Shown one piece after another: positions 21,567-30,154 of a stretch of DNA of 32,780 nt; the first letter of the stretch is position 1, and each line of letters starts with the position of its first letter. Position numbers and translations under genes: made by a program. Origin of the DNA: an uncultured Eubacteriales bacterium. GTDB taxonomy: Bacteria > Bacillota > Clostridia > Peptostreptococcales > Anaerovoracaceae. Location: positions 1 to 32,780 of the forward strand of contig URGK01000022.1 of the NCBI GenBank assembly GCA_900547295.1, read 5' to 3'. Below the pieces are notes generated by a model. It was not told the DNA's origin. It was given only the letters and a program-made list of their open reading frames with translations, and did not search any database.

Positions 21567-24500
21567 CTAACGTTTTCTAATCTTACCAGCCGCAAATCGT
21601 ATTACCAGCATCAGCAGTCCTGCCAGAAGCGCTGCAAGCATTACCGCAATATATGTCATTACGCCTGTCACATCACCTGTCTGAGGCACTTTTTCCTTAA
21701 CCTCTTTATTCTTCTTCGGCTTATCCTTTTCAGGCTTGTCCTTATCCGGCCTGTCAGGGGTATCTTCTTCCGGCGCTCTGCTGTTTTCAATGCTTATTAC
21801 GGCTTTTTCACCGGCCTCAACATCAAGCTCATATACCGTATCATCTACAATATATCCATCCGGTGCTTCTGTCTCGCAGACATAGTATCTGCCTGTTTCA
21901 AGGTCTGTAATTCTGACTGTGCCCTGCTCATCGGAAACCTCATACCTTTCGCCGAAGCTCTTATTGTCGCTCCATATTCTGAATTTTGCTCCCGCCAGCG
22001 CCTCACCTGTTTTGGCATCAACCTTTATAATTTCAAGGCTTCCCTTTTTCTTTTCGGGTGTTCCCGGCACATAAGGCGTATCCTGCGGCTTTTCTCTGTC
22101 ATTGTAAATATCCCCTGCATTGATATTATCATCCGAATTTATTTTTATCTGCACAGTGTCCGCGCTTCTGTCTGCTCTTGCGTGGGTCACGCTTTTGACA
22201 AACTTAACAGTCAGAGGCATGCCGCCTGCTCTAGCTTCAGGCTTCTGCTCATCAGACAGGCTCTCATCAGGATATCCGTATGCCGATACTTTCAGAGTCC
22301 CGTTTCCGGCGAGCCATGCTTTAAACGATGTATCTTTGCTGTCCTTAAACTCTGTTTTTTCTCCTGCCTCAAGAGTTATCTCTTTTTCTCCGCCGTTTAC
22401 ATCAATCTCGGCCTTATGATTGTAAACCTGTCTGCCGTCTTTATCTGTCACTGCTTTAGTCACTGCGCCTTCCTCTGTTTCCTCTTCAAAGGTCTTTGGA
22501 GTATGAGTAAGCGTAATATCAAGCTTTGACGGATTTTTTCCCGCCGCAGTAAACTGAATTGTTTCCGTAACAGGAAGCAGTACCGGCGCCTCCGGTTTTT
22601 CCTCTGCTTCAAATATCTTTTCAAAAGAAGCAAGATATCCTGTATATACCGCCTCCGGCACATAGGTGCCTGTTGCTCCGTCAAGCTCATAGCTGTAAGT
22701 ATTACCCTCGGTTTTAATTTTAAGCACTTTTTCCGTTTCCGGCAGTATTACGGTTTTTTCCTCACCATCGCCCACAACCAGCTTCACTGTAGTTTTATCC
22801 TTGTCTTTGGTTATCACCATATTATCTGCTTTGCCGCTCTTATCAAGCGGATATTTACTGCCGTCAACAGTTATATCAGGCATAGGAATTCTCGCCTTTA
22901 CATCTATAGTCACAACGCTTTTGCCAAGACTCTCCATAACAGCCTTACCGCTTACTCCCGCCTGCTTGTAATCGAATTTCAGCGCTTTGTTTTCTGCCTG
23001 CTTATCTCTCACTGTGAAATAGAACGGGGTTTCATCAATTATATATCCCTGCTTTGTCTTGATTTCCTTAACATAATACCGTCCCTCAGGCAGTTTTACT
23101 TTCAGTATGCCTCTACCGTTTTTGTCCGCAGCAACTGCATCTACAAGGGTATCTTTTTCTACAGAGGAAACCGTCTTTTCATCTGTTCCTTTTGCCGCTG
23201 CCGATATTTTTTCGGCTGTGTATATGCCAAATACTGCGCCTTTTTCTCTGCTGTAATTTCCGGAGCCATAATCTGTTTCAAAGGTCTTGCTGATATCAAT
23301 TTCAACGCTGCAGGCTTTGTTTACCGCTTTGATATCCGACCATACAAGTCTTGTATTCTGATCCTTGTATTTGAGTTCCACCTCATAGCCCCTGTCATCT
23401 GTCACATATCCCGATGCCGCATCAAGCTCTCTTACTATATATTTACCGAGAGGAAGCTCCTTTGACTGAGCATATCCGTTTTCATCTGTGGTTATCACCT
23501 CGACAAGTCTTGAAAGCGGATACCTGTTTGTCCTGTAAACGCTTGCAAGCTCCATAACACCGACTCCGTTTCCCGAAGAAGCCCTGCCGCAGTAAAGCTT
23601 TGCAGTATATCCATCCGAATAGGTTATCTCCACAGGACTGCTCTCGTCTTTGTCTGAAATTATCTCAAGGGTGTAATATACAGGCTTCTTACTGCCTCCG
23701 TTGTACTTAGCGGTAACCGTAATGCCGCTTACCGAATTGAACACCTCCTGCTGATTATCATAGGTCAGATTTTTAAACCAGTCCAGAACAGTCACAGAGC
23801 TTCCGCCCTCTCCGTCGGTGCTCCTTATTTTAATCTCCGGCACTGTAGTTTCCCAGCCTGTTTTTACCGCCGCCGCAGGTATGGTTATGTCTGCCTTGAG
23901 TCTGCCGCCGAAGTAGTACATCCGGGTTTTAACCTTATCTCTTGTCATAAAATATACAGGCGCTTTAGGCTGTGAGGCTGTAAATACTGTCTTTGCTCCC
24001 TCTGTCTTTGCGCTGTATCCTATGCCGCAGCTTATCTCAGGTCTGCCGCCCTGCGCTGTTATTTCTGTCACTGCTTTTTCTTCCGCTCTTTTTGTCAGAA
24101 GTTCAAATCCGTCCCACGAGAATGCATAATCCGCTTCACTTTTGGGCTGATTTGTATAGGAGACATCGTACACTTCTACAAGAGCCGTCTGGAAATTGCC
24201 GTTTTCATCGCATGGGGCATAGCTTCCGTCCTCAAGAAGTACGCTGTAGGAAACCTCACCAGTCTGCTCATCTGTCTTAGAGGCTATTACAAAGCTTCCG
24301 GCTTCATTTACGGCCCTTGCCGCTGCTCCTTTGGAAAAATCAACCGTGTTTCCGTTCCAGTCTGTGCCCTCGCTTCCGTCTGCCTCATATACAAATTTTC
24401 TGTATGAAAAGTCGAGAAGATTTCCGCCCGGCGCTCCCCACGACTCGTTTGCCACCCTGCTGCCCGCTATGTACTGCTCCGGCTCTGCAGAGTTTATCAC

Positions 24501-27500
24501 TGCCGCACCGCCTTTTTTTGAAACGGTGGTTTTCATAATCTGTAAGGTTGTAATATTAAGTCCTCCCGCCTGATATTCAAGCTTTGCGGTCACATCATAT
24601 CTGTATGTAAACTCATCGTCCTCCTGTTCATACACATAGGAATACTCTGTATTTTTCTGCTCCGGAGTAATATATACGCTGCGCTTCACATTGTTCTCTG
24701 ATGCCTGACGCTCCCGCATATACCAAAGCTTGGCTCCGCTGCTGTGCTCAAGATTTCCTGTTTCGTATACATCAGCGTTATATATTTTTTCGAGAAGCCC
24801 TTTCACTTCCTCGGTACTGCTTGCCTCGTGGGTGCTCTTTGAAACAGGGATTACGATTTTTTCGTCTGTTTCTGCATCATATATATCGGCGCCGTCATTG
24901 CCGTCTGCAAGAAGTGTATCGTCTGCCGCAAATATACCGAATACCGCGCCTGCAAGCTTCTTTGCTCCGTCATATACAGGCTGCATAAGCTCTCTTCCCG
25001 AAGCGATAATCTTTTTCCAGCCTGTGAACATTTCGCCCTCTTTGTCAATCCTTATTACTCCCTTGGCCTGACTGTTTGCTATGCTTACCGCCTGATAGAA
25101 TATTTCATAAGGCCAGCTGCTGCTTTTGTATAACGGGTCCGCCTCATATATGTTGCCGTCACTGTCTACCATCTGGCCGAAGTTTCCGTCCTCGTGGATA
25201 TTCTGCTTATCTACATCAAAGGTATAGTATCTGACAGGGGTTTCGCCCTCGCCTATATAGTAGCCCTCCGGCACTGCAAATTCCTCTATTCTGTAGGTGC
25301 CGAATTTAAGCATATACGGAATAACTATATATCCGTTTTCATCACATTCAAATTCATCGTTATTTCCTGTTTTATCATTTATAGATGCTGCATTTGGGAG
25401 CAGTCTGCCGTAGTTTTCAGATGATGTAATATCCGAGAGAAGTTTGTTTCCCATATATCTTATGCGGAATTTGGTGCCGCCTGCGAAGCTTACGGTTTTG
25501 CCTGTTTCCTCATCAGTCTTGACTATTTTAATTCTGTTTTCAATCTTTTTATCCCTTATATCATAATCATATCTGTTGTCAAATCTGCCGTCCTCTGAAT
25601 AGGCTCCGCTGTGCTCGCCTATAACTACCGTGAATTTTTCGGGCACAAAGGAAGCATCGTCTGGCGCGGTCTCCTCCATGTAGTATTCACCGTACGGAAC
25701 ATCAAGTATCATCAAAGCGCCGTTTGAGCCGATTTTCATTTCAGTGTTCTGATTGTCAATGCCTGTATTATCTCTGAGAGCCCTGTAGACTGCTGTGCCG
25801 TCTGCAAGGTCAGCTTCTCTTTTGAAGTGTATATATTTTGCAGACTCGTATCCGTTTTTCAGATACAGCTTCCAGCCGGAGTCTGTTGATTTTCTCTTGC
25901 CTCCGCCGAGAGGCACATCATCAAATACATTTTCGTCCTCAAGGGATTTACTCAAAGTTATTTTGCCTCTGTAGCAGTCGTTTACAAAGATCTCTTCATT
26001 AAACTGCACGGGGTTTTCTGCTTCCGCCTCTGCAATGCTGCCTGATATATCAAGTGTGGTGTTGTCCGCTCTGCACTTTACATCGTAGCATACCTCGGAC
26101 CAGCAGGCAGGCTCGCCCGTGCATTTCTGTGCGTTGTCACTATAGGCTTTGTAGGAAACCGTATAGGTTCTGAGCCCGCTGTCAGGCTGCATAAATCTTC
26201 CGTCCGGCACCTCCTCTCTAATGGTATATGTAACTTCTCCTGTCCACTCTGTGTGAACCGGTGTAACAATACAGTGGACACCGTCCTCCGTACTGTGGGT
26301 ATATGCGCCCGACTCTGTCATATTAAGATCCTCTTCCGACTCCCACGGTTTATCTATGAGAATTTCCTGCTCACCGCTGTCATTAAGGGTTACACTGTCT
26401 ACAGCCTCACCGTTCCGATAAAGGGTGTATGTTGCGCCAAGAGAGGCATCGCCCATTCCCGTATGAACATCTCCGTCCCAGCCCGGATTTTTATCCTGCT
26501 TGCTTACAGGAAACTCAAACTCCGGAAAATATTCCGGCACGCCGCGCTCCGTTTCCTCAGGCGGCTGCTTTTCTTCAGCGGATTTAAGGGATATATAGAA
26601 GTGCTGAGGATTGCAGGAGCCCGTAACTATGGTCTGGCAGTGGTTCGGCCATCCGCCGGAGCCTGAATTCCAGTACCAGAAAAGCAGATTGTTTTTAACG
26701 GCATCCGTACCTGCATCAGACACTCTTTCGATTGTAAATACCGTATCCTCAGGCGGTCTGTCCTCGCTGTCCTTTCCTCTCCAGCTTATCCTGTACTGCA
26801 GCGCGCCTGTATCTGATCTGACAGGCTCTATCTCAAGGCTGTTTTTATTTTTGCCCTTAACTATGTTCACTGCTCTGTACTCGTCTTTAAGCTTATCCTT
26901 TGCAACGGGATATTTGCCGTTATCCCTTATAACGGCTGACCATACGGCAGTCGGTTCGCCCGCCTGATCCTTTTCCTGCACCAGCGTTATTTCTTCAGGC
27001 TTTGATTTTTCGGTGCCTTTAAGTCCTGAAGCAATACTTCCGTGCGACTTTACTGCCTCTGCCATAAACTTGTATATATCATAGGCTCCCTGCCCTTTGA
27101 GAAAGTTTGAATAGTGATATATGCTTACGGGGGTTCCCGACAGATAGCACAGCTCCTTGTGAACTCTGCTTCCCGATACATTCCTGTAGTTGTAATCCAT
27201 ACCTGCCGTCCTGTAGCCCTGCTGTATCTCCCATACAAGCATCTGAGTAGCAAGATACCAGTCATCTCTGTTGTATCTGTCACAGGTTTTCTTATACCAC
27301 TTTGACCTGGTGAAAAGCGTATCCTTCGTATCGGTTATGCTTTTGCCCGACTGCCAGCCGTACAGCAGCGCAAGCTGTATGTTTTTCTGCTGTGATTTGC
27401 TTAGCCCTTTGTAAAATGATATACTGCCTTCTCCGGTCAGCGCCTTCATGTTCAGCGTTTCATCGCTGTATACTCCATGCTCTATGCAGTAGCCCCTGTA

Positions 27501-27779
27501 GGAACTTCCGCCCTGCGTTATTAAAAATGATCTCTTGGGCGAAGTGTTTTCATTGTCGAGTATGATTTTTCGCCTTGAGCCGTCGGAGTTGTACTGATAT
27601 ACCTGTATATAGTACTGCCTGTCGTAATGATAGGTTCTGCCATAGGCGTCATACAGCACGCCTCCCTCTTTGAATTTTGCCGTCTGACTGCTGTTTAAAT
27701 CAGCAAACGCCTGTACCGGCAGCATTGCCGCAAGCATTATGCATATGAGCAGCAGACTCAGTGTCTTCCTTAAACTCAT
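21567..27779 (-). CDS. Giant sortase-anchored thioester adhesin with SpaA/Cna-B repeats (2070 aa)
   Basis: A signal peptide (SLRKTLSLLLICIMLAAMLP..AFA, cut near 26) is followed by a TQXA thioester domain: Cys98 in YRGYCIEHG and Gln179 in LATQMLVWEI would form an internal thioester that can bind host surfaces covalently. A long stalk contains at least four SpaA/Cna-B prealbumin-like domains marked by GTKFRIRY, GAVFGIF, GAVFGIY and GAKFRIW with matching Glu motifs (YRIEEFAVPEGY, YYVKEIKTKQGY, YYVCETEAPDGY), probably with Lys-Asn isopeptide bonds. A Pro/Lys/Glu-rich wall region leads to VPQTG, a TM helix and RKR, the sortase signal. The start at 27779 has AAAGGAG. No sortase or pilin partner is in the window, so it is probably a single-protein adhesin. 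A leader with terminator-like hairpin precedes it. Confidence 0.95.
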   Translation of the reverse strand: MSLRKTLSLLLICIMLAAMLPVQAFADLNSSQTAKFKEGGVLYDAYGRTYHYDRQYYIQVYQYNSDGSRRKIILDNENTSPKRSFLITQGGSSYRGYCIEHGVYSDETLNMKALTGEGSISFYKGLSKSQQKNIQLALLYGWQSGKSITDTKDTLFTRSKWYKKTCDRYNRDDWYLATQMLVWEIQQGYRTAGMDYNYRNVSGSRVHKELCYLSGTPVSIYHYSNFLKGQGAYDIYKFMAEAVKSHGSIASGLKGTEKSKPEEITLVQEKDQAGEPTAVWSAVIRDNGKYPVAKDKLKDEYRAVNIVKGKNKNSLEIEPVRSDTGALQYRISWRGKDSEDRPPEDTVFTIERVSDAGTDAVKNNLLFWYWNSGSGGWPNHCQTIVTGSCNPQHFYISLKSAEEKQPPEETERGVPEYFPEFEFPVSKQDKNPGWDGDVHTGMGDASLGATYTLYRNGEAVDSVTLNDSGEQEILIDKPWESEEDLNMTESGAYTHSTEDGVHCIVTPVHTEWTGEVTYTIREEVPDGRFMQPDSGLRTYTVSYKAYSDNAQKCTGEPACWSEVCYDVKCRADNTTLDISGSIAEAEAENPVQFNEEIFVNDCYRGKITLSKSLEDENVFDDVPLGGGKRKSTDSGWKLYLKNGYESAKYIHFKREADLADGTAVYRALRDNTGIDNQNTEMKIGSNGALMILDVPYGEYYMEETAPDDASFVPEKFTVVIGEHSGAYSEDGRFDNRYDYDIRDKKIENRIKIVKTDEETGKTVSFAGGTKFRIRYMGNKLLSDITSSENYGRLLPNAASINDKTGNNDEFECDENGYIVIPYMLKFGTYRIEEFAVPEGYYIGEGETPVRYYTFDVDKQNIHEDGNFGQMVDSDGNIYEADPLYKSSSWPYEIFYQAVSIANSQAKGVIRIDKEGEMFTGWKKIIASGRELMQPVYDGAKKLAGAVFGIFAADDTLLADGNDGADIYDAETDEKIVIPVSKSTHEASSTEEVKGLLEKIYNADVYETGNLEHSSGAKLWYMRERQASENNVKRSVYITPEQKNTEYSYVYEQEDDEFTYRYDVTAKLEYQAGGLNITTLQIMKTTVSKKGGAAVINSAEPEQYIAGSRVANESWGAPGGNLLDFSYRKFVYEADGSEGTDWNGNTVDFSKGAAARAVNEAGSFVIASKTDEQTGEVSYSVLLEDGSYAPCDENGNFQTALVEVYDVSYTNQPKSEADYAFSWDGFELLTKRAEEKAVTEITAQGGRPEISCGIGYSAKTEGAKTVFTASQPKAPVYFMTRDKVKTRMYYFGGRLKADITIPAAAVKTGWETTVPEIKIRSTDGEGGSSVTVLDWFKNLTYDNQQEVFNSVSGITVTAKYNGGSKKPVYYTLEIISDKDESSPVEITYSDGYTAKLYCGRASSGNGVGVMELASVYRTNRYPLSRLVEVITTDENGYAQSKELPLGKYIVRELDAASGYVTDDRGYEVELKYKDQNTRLVWSDIKAVNKACSVEIDISKTFETDYGSGNYSREKGAVFGIYTAEKISAAAKGTDEKTVSSVEKDTLVDAVAADKNGRGILKVKLPEGRYYVKEIKTKQGYIIDETPFYFTVRDKQAENKALKFDYKQAGVSGKAVMESLGKSVVTIDVKARIPMPDITVDGSKYPLDKSGKADNMVITKDKDKTTVKLVVGDGEEKTVILPETEKVLKIKTEGNTYSYELDGATGTYVPEAVYTGYLASFEKIFEAEEKPEAPVLLPVTETIQFTAAGKNPSKLDITLTHTPKTFEEETEEGAVTKAVTDKDGRQVYNHKAEIDVNGGEKEITLEAGEKTEFKDSKDTSFKAWLAGNGTLKVSAYGYPDESLSDEQKPEARAGGMPLTVKFVKSVTHARADRSADTVQIKINSDDNINAGDIYNDREKPQDTPYVPGTPEKKKGSLEIIKVDAKTGEALAGAKFRIWSDNKSFGERYEVSDEQGTVRITDLETGRYYVCETEAPDGYIVDDTVYELDVEAGEKAVISIENSRAPEEDTPDRPDKDKPEKDKPKKNKEVKEKVPQTGDVTGVMTYIAVMLAALLAGLLMLVIRFAAGKIRKR

Positions 27780-27809
27780 TTTGTTTTCTCCTTTCTTTTT
27801 TTGCAGCAC

Positions 27810-27837
27810 AAAAAAGAGAAGTGCAAGCACTTCTCTT
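27810..27837 (-). terminator. Terminator-like hairpin in the adhesin leader (candidate attenuator)
   Basis: On the minus strand an 11-bp perfect stem, AAGAGAAGTGC with its complement (27837-27814), is followed at once by a T run (27815-27810). It lies after the promoter and about 30 bp before the adhesin start codon, so transcripts must read through it. Confidence 0.8.
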
Positions 27838-27867
27838 AATCTCTGCTGTTTATTAAGTTAATACTGT

Positions 27868-27885
27868 ATGCGTCTGCATACATTT
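27868..27885 (-). promoter_or_regulatory. Second hairpin in the adhesin leader
   Basis: TGTATGC and GCATACA form a perfect 7-bp stem with a four-base loop, about 15 bp after the -10 box. It lies upstream of the terminator-like hairpin. Confidence 0.5.
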
Positions 27886-27897
27886 TTCGACAGTACC

Positions 27898-27926
27898 ATT
27901 TTATCACACCCCGTTTTTACTGTCAA
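27898..27926 (-). promoter_or_regulatory. Promoter of the adhesin gene
   Basis: A perfect TTGACA (27926-27921) and TAAAAT (27903-27898) are separated by 17 bp on the minus strand, giving a leader of about 110 nt before the adhesin start codon. Confidence 0.85.
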
Positions 27927-27955
27927 TTCCATTTTTTTATTTTTTTACTATAGCT

Positions 27956-27983
27956 TTCAAACGTTGGTCTTTGAACGTTTGAA
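27956..27983. repeat. 10-bp perfect inverted repeat upstream of the adhesin promoter
   Basis: TTCAAACGTT (27956-27965) and AACGTTTGAA (27974-27983) are exact inverted copies, eight bases apart, with outer GC pairs after a one-base bulge. No T-run follows on either strand, so it is not a terminator. It lies about 30 bp upstream of the adhesin -35 box, as a regulator site would. Confidence 0.7.
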
Positions 27984-28041
27984 GCCCAGGACTTGACAAA
28001 AAACGAGATTTAAAATCAGGCAAAAAAAGTCTGCTTCTTTT

Positions 28042-28611
28042 TTACTTTAAAATATCCTCAAGCTGCTTTGCAATGTATTCTGCCAGAAATTCGTGGGATA
28101 CTGCCGTAGGGTGAATGCCGTCACTGTACGCATCTTCTGCTGCAATCCCGCAGCTTTTAAATGCGCTCTGGGTATCAATGATAATGCATTCCTCAAGAGT
28201 TTTGAGCTTCTGTGCAAACTCCTCCAGTGTCTTATTTAATTCCGTATAATCTGCCGGAACCCACATACGCTCCGCCATAGGAGGATATGTAAGCAGCGGG
28301 GTCAGTAAAATCATCTGCATGCTGTCAAGCTGTGCCGCCTTTGCCAGTATCCTTTTGATATTGTCAAAGGCCTGCTCTGCAGATTTGCCCCCTATAAAGT
28401 CATTGGTTCCTGTAAGCAGCAGGCATACATCCGGTCTGTGAGCTGTGACATCGCCATCAAACCTCTGATATATTCCGTCTGTGGTATCGCCGTTTACTCC
28501 CTTGTTGATTGTTTCATACCCGTAACGGCTCCTTAAAAGCCCTGTAAAGCACTGGCTTCTTTTGAGAGGAAATCCGTTTACTATACTGTTGCCTATACAT
28601 ACTATCTTCAT
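28042..28611 (-). CDS. SGNH/GDSL-family hydrolase
   Basis: The roughly 189-residue intracellular esterase-like protein has the four SGNH blocks: IGNSIVNG (catalytic Ser, with Asn in place of the usual Asp of GDS), NKGVNGDTTDG (Gly), LLTGTNDF (Asn) and DGIHPT (Asp-His). There is no signal peptide. The substrate is unknown; relatives are acyl-esterases or thioesterases. I use the ATG at 28611; a TTG at 28623 would add four residues and has a GGAAAG ahead of it, so the start is uncertain. It follows lysC by about 40 bp, with a weak terminator-like hairpin between them. Confidence 0.87.
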   Translation of the reverse strand: MKIVCIGNSIVNGFPLKRSQCFTGLLRSRYGYETINKGVNGDTTDGIYQRFDGDVTAHRPDVCLLLTGTNDFIGGKSAEQAFDNIKRILAKAAQLDSMQMILLTPLLTYPPMAERMWVPADYTELNKTLEEFAQKLKTLEECIIIDTQSAFKSCGIAAEDAYSDGIHPTAVSHEFLAEYIAKQLEDILK

Positions 28612-28620
28612 TTTATCATT

Positions 28621-28644
28621 CAAAGAGGGAGCTTTCCCGCTCCC
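28621..28644 (-). terminator. Weak terminator-like hairpin after lysC
   Basis: GGGAGC/GCTCCC forms a 6-bp GC-rich stem with a six-base loop, followed by TCTTTG on the minus strand. The T-tract is poor, so readthrough into the SGNH gene is likely. Confidence 0.45.
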
Positions 28645-28653
28645 CCGTTTCTC

Positions 28654-29967
28654 CTATTCTACAAATGCATCATAAATAGCTTTTACTGCCTTTTCGAAGT
28701 CTTTATTCTGTACTCCTACGATTATGTTTATCTCACTTGAGCCCTGATCTATCATTCTGATATTTACTCCTGCATCCGCAAGAGCCGTAAACAGCTTTGC
28801 GGAAGTGCCGGTTCTTGAGGACATACCTCTGCCTACAGTTGCAATAAGAGCCATATTCTCAAATACATCTATTGTATCCGGCTGAAGCTGTCTCTGGATT
28901 TCATCAACTATATCATCCAGCTTGCCGTTAAGTTCGTCATTGTCAACAACCACTGAGATTGTGTCTATACCGCTTGGCATATGTTCAAGGCTTACATCCT
29001 TATCTGCAAATACTCCCGCAAGTCTTCTGACAAAGCCGACCTCCTGTGACATCATACTCTTTGAGAGGCCTATTACAGTGAAGTTCTTGCTGCCTGCAAT
29101 ACCCGTTATAATGTGGTCTGAAAGCGGCGCATCTGCCGTAATGATTGTGCCGGGATCCTCCGGTCTGTTGGTGTTTCTGATGTTGATAGGAATATTGTCT
29201 TCCTTTGCAGGATAGATAGCCTCATCGTGAAGCACTGAAGCTCCCATATATGAAAGCTCTCTAAGCTCTCTGTATGAAATCTCCGCTATAGGCTTAGGGT
29301 TATCGACAATTCTCGGATCTGCCATCAGGAATCCCGATACGTCAGTCCAGTTCTCGTATATGTCTGCGCCTGCAGCTCTTGCAACCAGTGCGCCCGTAAT
29401 ATCCGAGCCGCCTCTTGAGAATGTCTTGATTTTGCCGTCAGGAGTGCTGCCGTAAAATCCCGGAAGCACAGCTCTCTCGTGCTTTTTAAGCTCTGCCGCA
29501 AGGGCTTCATTGGTTTCCTCTGCAAGCAGTCTGCCCTTTGCAGAGAATTTTATCAGTTTGTCTGTATCCACAAAGTCATAGCCCAGAAGCTTAGCCGCAA
29601 GTATGGCATTGAGATATTCGCCTCTGCTTGCAAGGTAGTCGGCAGTCGCCTCGCCCTTTTCCAGTTTGTCTTTGATTATCTGAAACTGCTGATCATAATC
29701 TATATCAAGTCCAAGTCCTACCGCAGCCGCCACATATCTGTCCTGTATTACCTGAAGCACCTGTTCATACGGCAGGTTGTGATCCATATGGGTTTTGCAA
29801 AGATAAAGCAGGTCGGTGATTTTGTTGTCCTTGTCAAATCTCTTGCCCGGTGCCGACACTACAATATATCTTCTCTCGCTGTCAGCCTCAATTATCTTTT
29901 TAATCTTCATAAGCTGTATTGCATCCGCTACTGAAGAACCTCCGAATTTAGCCACTTTTAGTCCCAT
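28654..29967 (-). CDS. lysC: Aspartate kinase
   Basis: The 437-residue enzyme phosphorylates L-aspartate, the first step to lysine, threonine and methionine. It has the kinase start VAKFGGSSVADA, then VVSAPGKR, the FSRGGSDITGALVA motif that binds aspartate, and two C-terminal ACT domains (ITGIAGSKNFTVIGLSK and ALIATVGRGM...AGVNIRMIDQGSSEINIIVGV) that give feedback control by end-product amino acids. The length and monofunctional form suit Bacillota aspartokinases. The start ATG has AGAGGAG upstream. It is preceded by a leader with an inverted repeat and lies downstream of a permease gene with its own terminator, so it is probably transcribed from its own promoter. Confidence 0.96.
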   Translation of the reverse strand: MGLKVAKFGGSSVADAIQLMKIKKIIEADSERRYIVVSAPGKRFDKDNKITDLLYLCKTHMDHNLPYEQVLQVIQDRYVAAAVGLGLDIDYDQQFQIIKDKLEKGEATADYLASRGEYLNAILAAKLLGYDFVDTDKLIKFSAKGRLLAEETNEALAAELKKHERAVLPGFYGSTPDGKIKTFSRGGSDITGALVARAAGADIYENWTDVSGFLMADPRIVDNPKPIAEISYRELRELSYMGASVLHDEAIYPAKEDNIPINIRNTNRPEDPGTIITADAPLSDHIITGIAGSKNFTVIGLSKSMMSQEVGFVRRLAGVFADKDVSLEHMPSGIDTISVVVDNDELNGKLDDIVDEIQRQLQPDTIDVFENMALIATVGRGMSSRTGTSAKLFTALADAGVNIRMIDQGSSEINIIVGVQNKDFEKAVKAIYDAFVE

Positions 29968-30022
29968 AAGTTCATCTCCTCTATTTCTGTTTTAATTAAT
30001 ATTCAATCTGTTTTGGTGAAAA

Positions 30023-30058
30023 AAATATACTTCTCTAAGTAAGTATATTTCGATTATA
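30023..30058 (-). promoter_or_regulatory. lysC -10 box and adjacent inverted repeat
   Basis: A perfect TATAAT (30058-30053) on the minus strand has no convincing -35. Just downstream, AAATATACTT and AAGTATATTT (30050-30023) form a 10-bp inverted repeat with an eight-base centre followed by a T run. It would lie at the very start of the transcript, as an operator or a weak attenuator. Confidence 0.5.
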
Positions 30059-30105
30059 TCAAAAATGTTACAATAAATCTACTGTTTTTTGTTTATTTTA
30101 AACAA

Positions 30106-30140
30106 AAATATGAGCCGCTCATTGTTGACAGCCCATATTT
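30106..30140 (-). terminator. Terminator of the EIIC-like permease gene
   Basis: AAATATGGGC pairs with GCTCATATTT (one G-T pair) on the minus strand and runs into TTGTTT. It lies about 15 bp after the permease stop. Confidence 0.6.
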
Positions 30141-30154
30141 TATGTATTTTTTAA

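Noticed and set aside
21549..22529. Long plus-strand frame (326 codons) opposite the adhesin gene
   Set aside because: It is a shadow of the adhesin coding strand, Cys/Leu/Phe-rich with no ribosome site. Several other plus-strand frames across 22-27 kb were rejected for the same reason.
28021..28045. AAAAG...CTTTT pairing after the SGNH gene as a terminator
   Set aside because: The stem is five A-T-rich pairs and too weak to support; no confident terminator was assigned there.
30001..30150. Lysine riboswitch upstream of lysC
   Set aside because: The leader is too short and AT-rich and lacks the complex multi-helix core of a lysine riboswitch. Only a simple inverted repeat is present.
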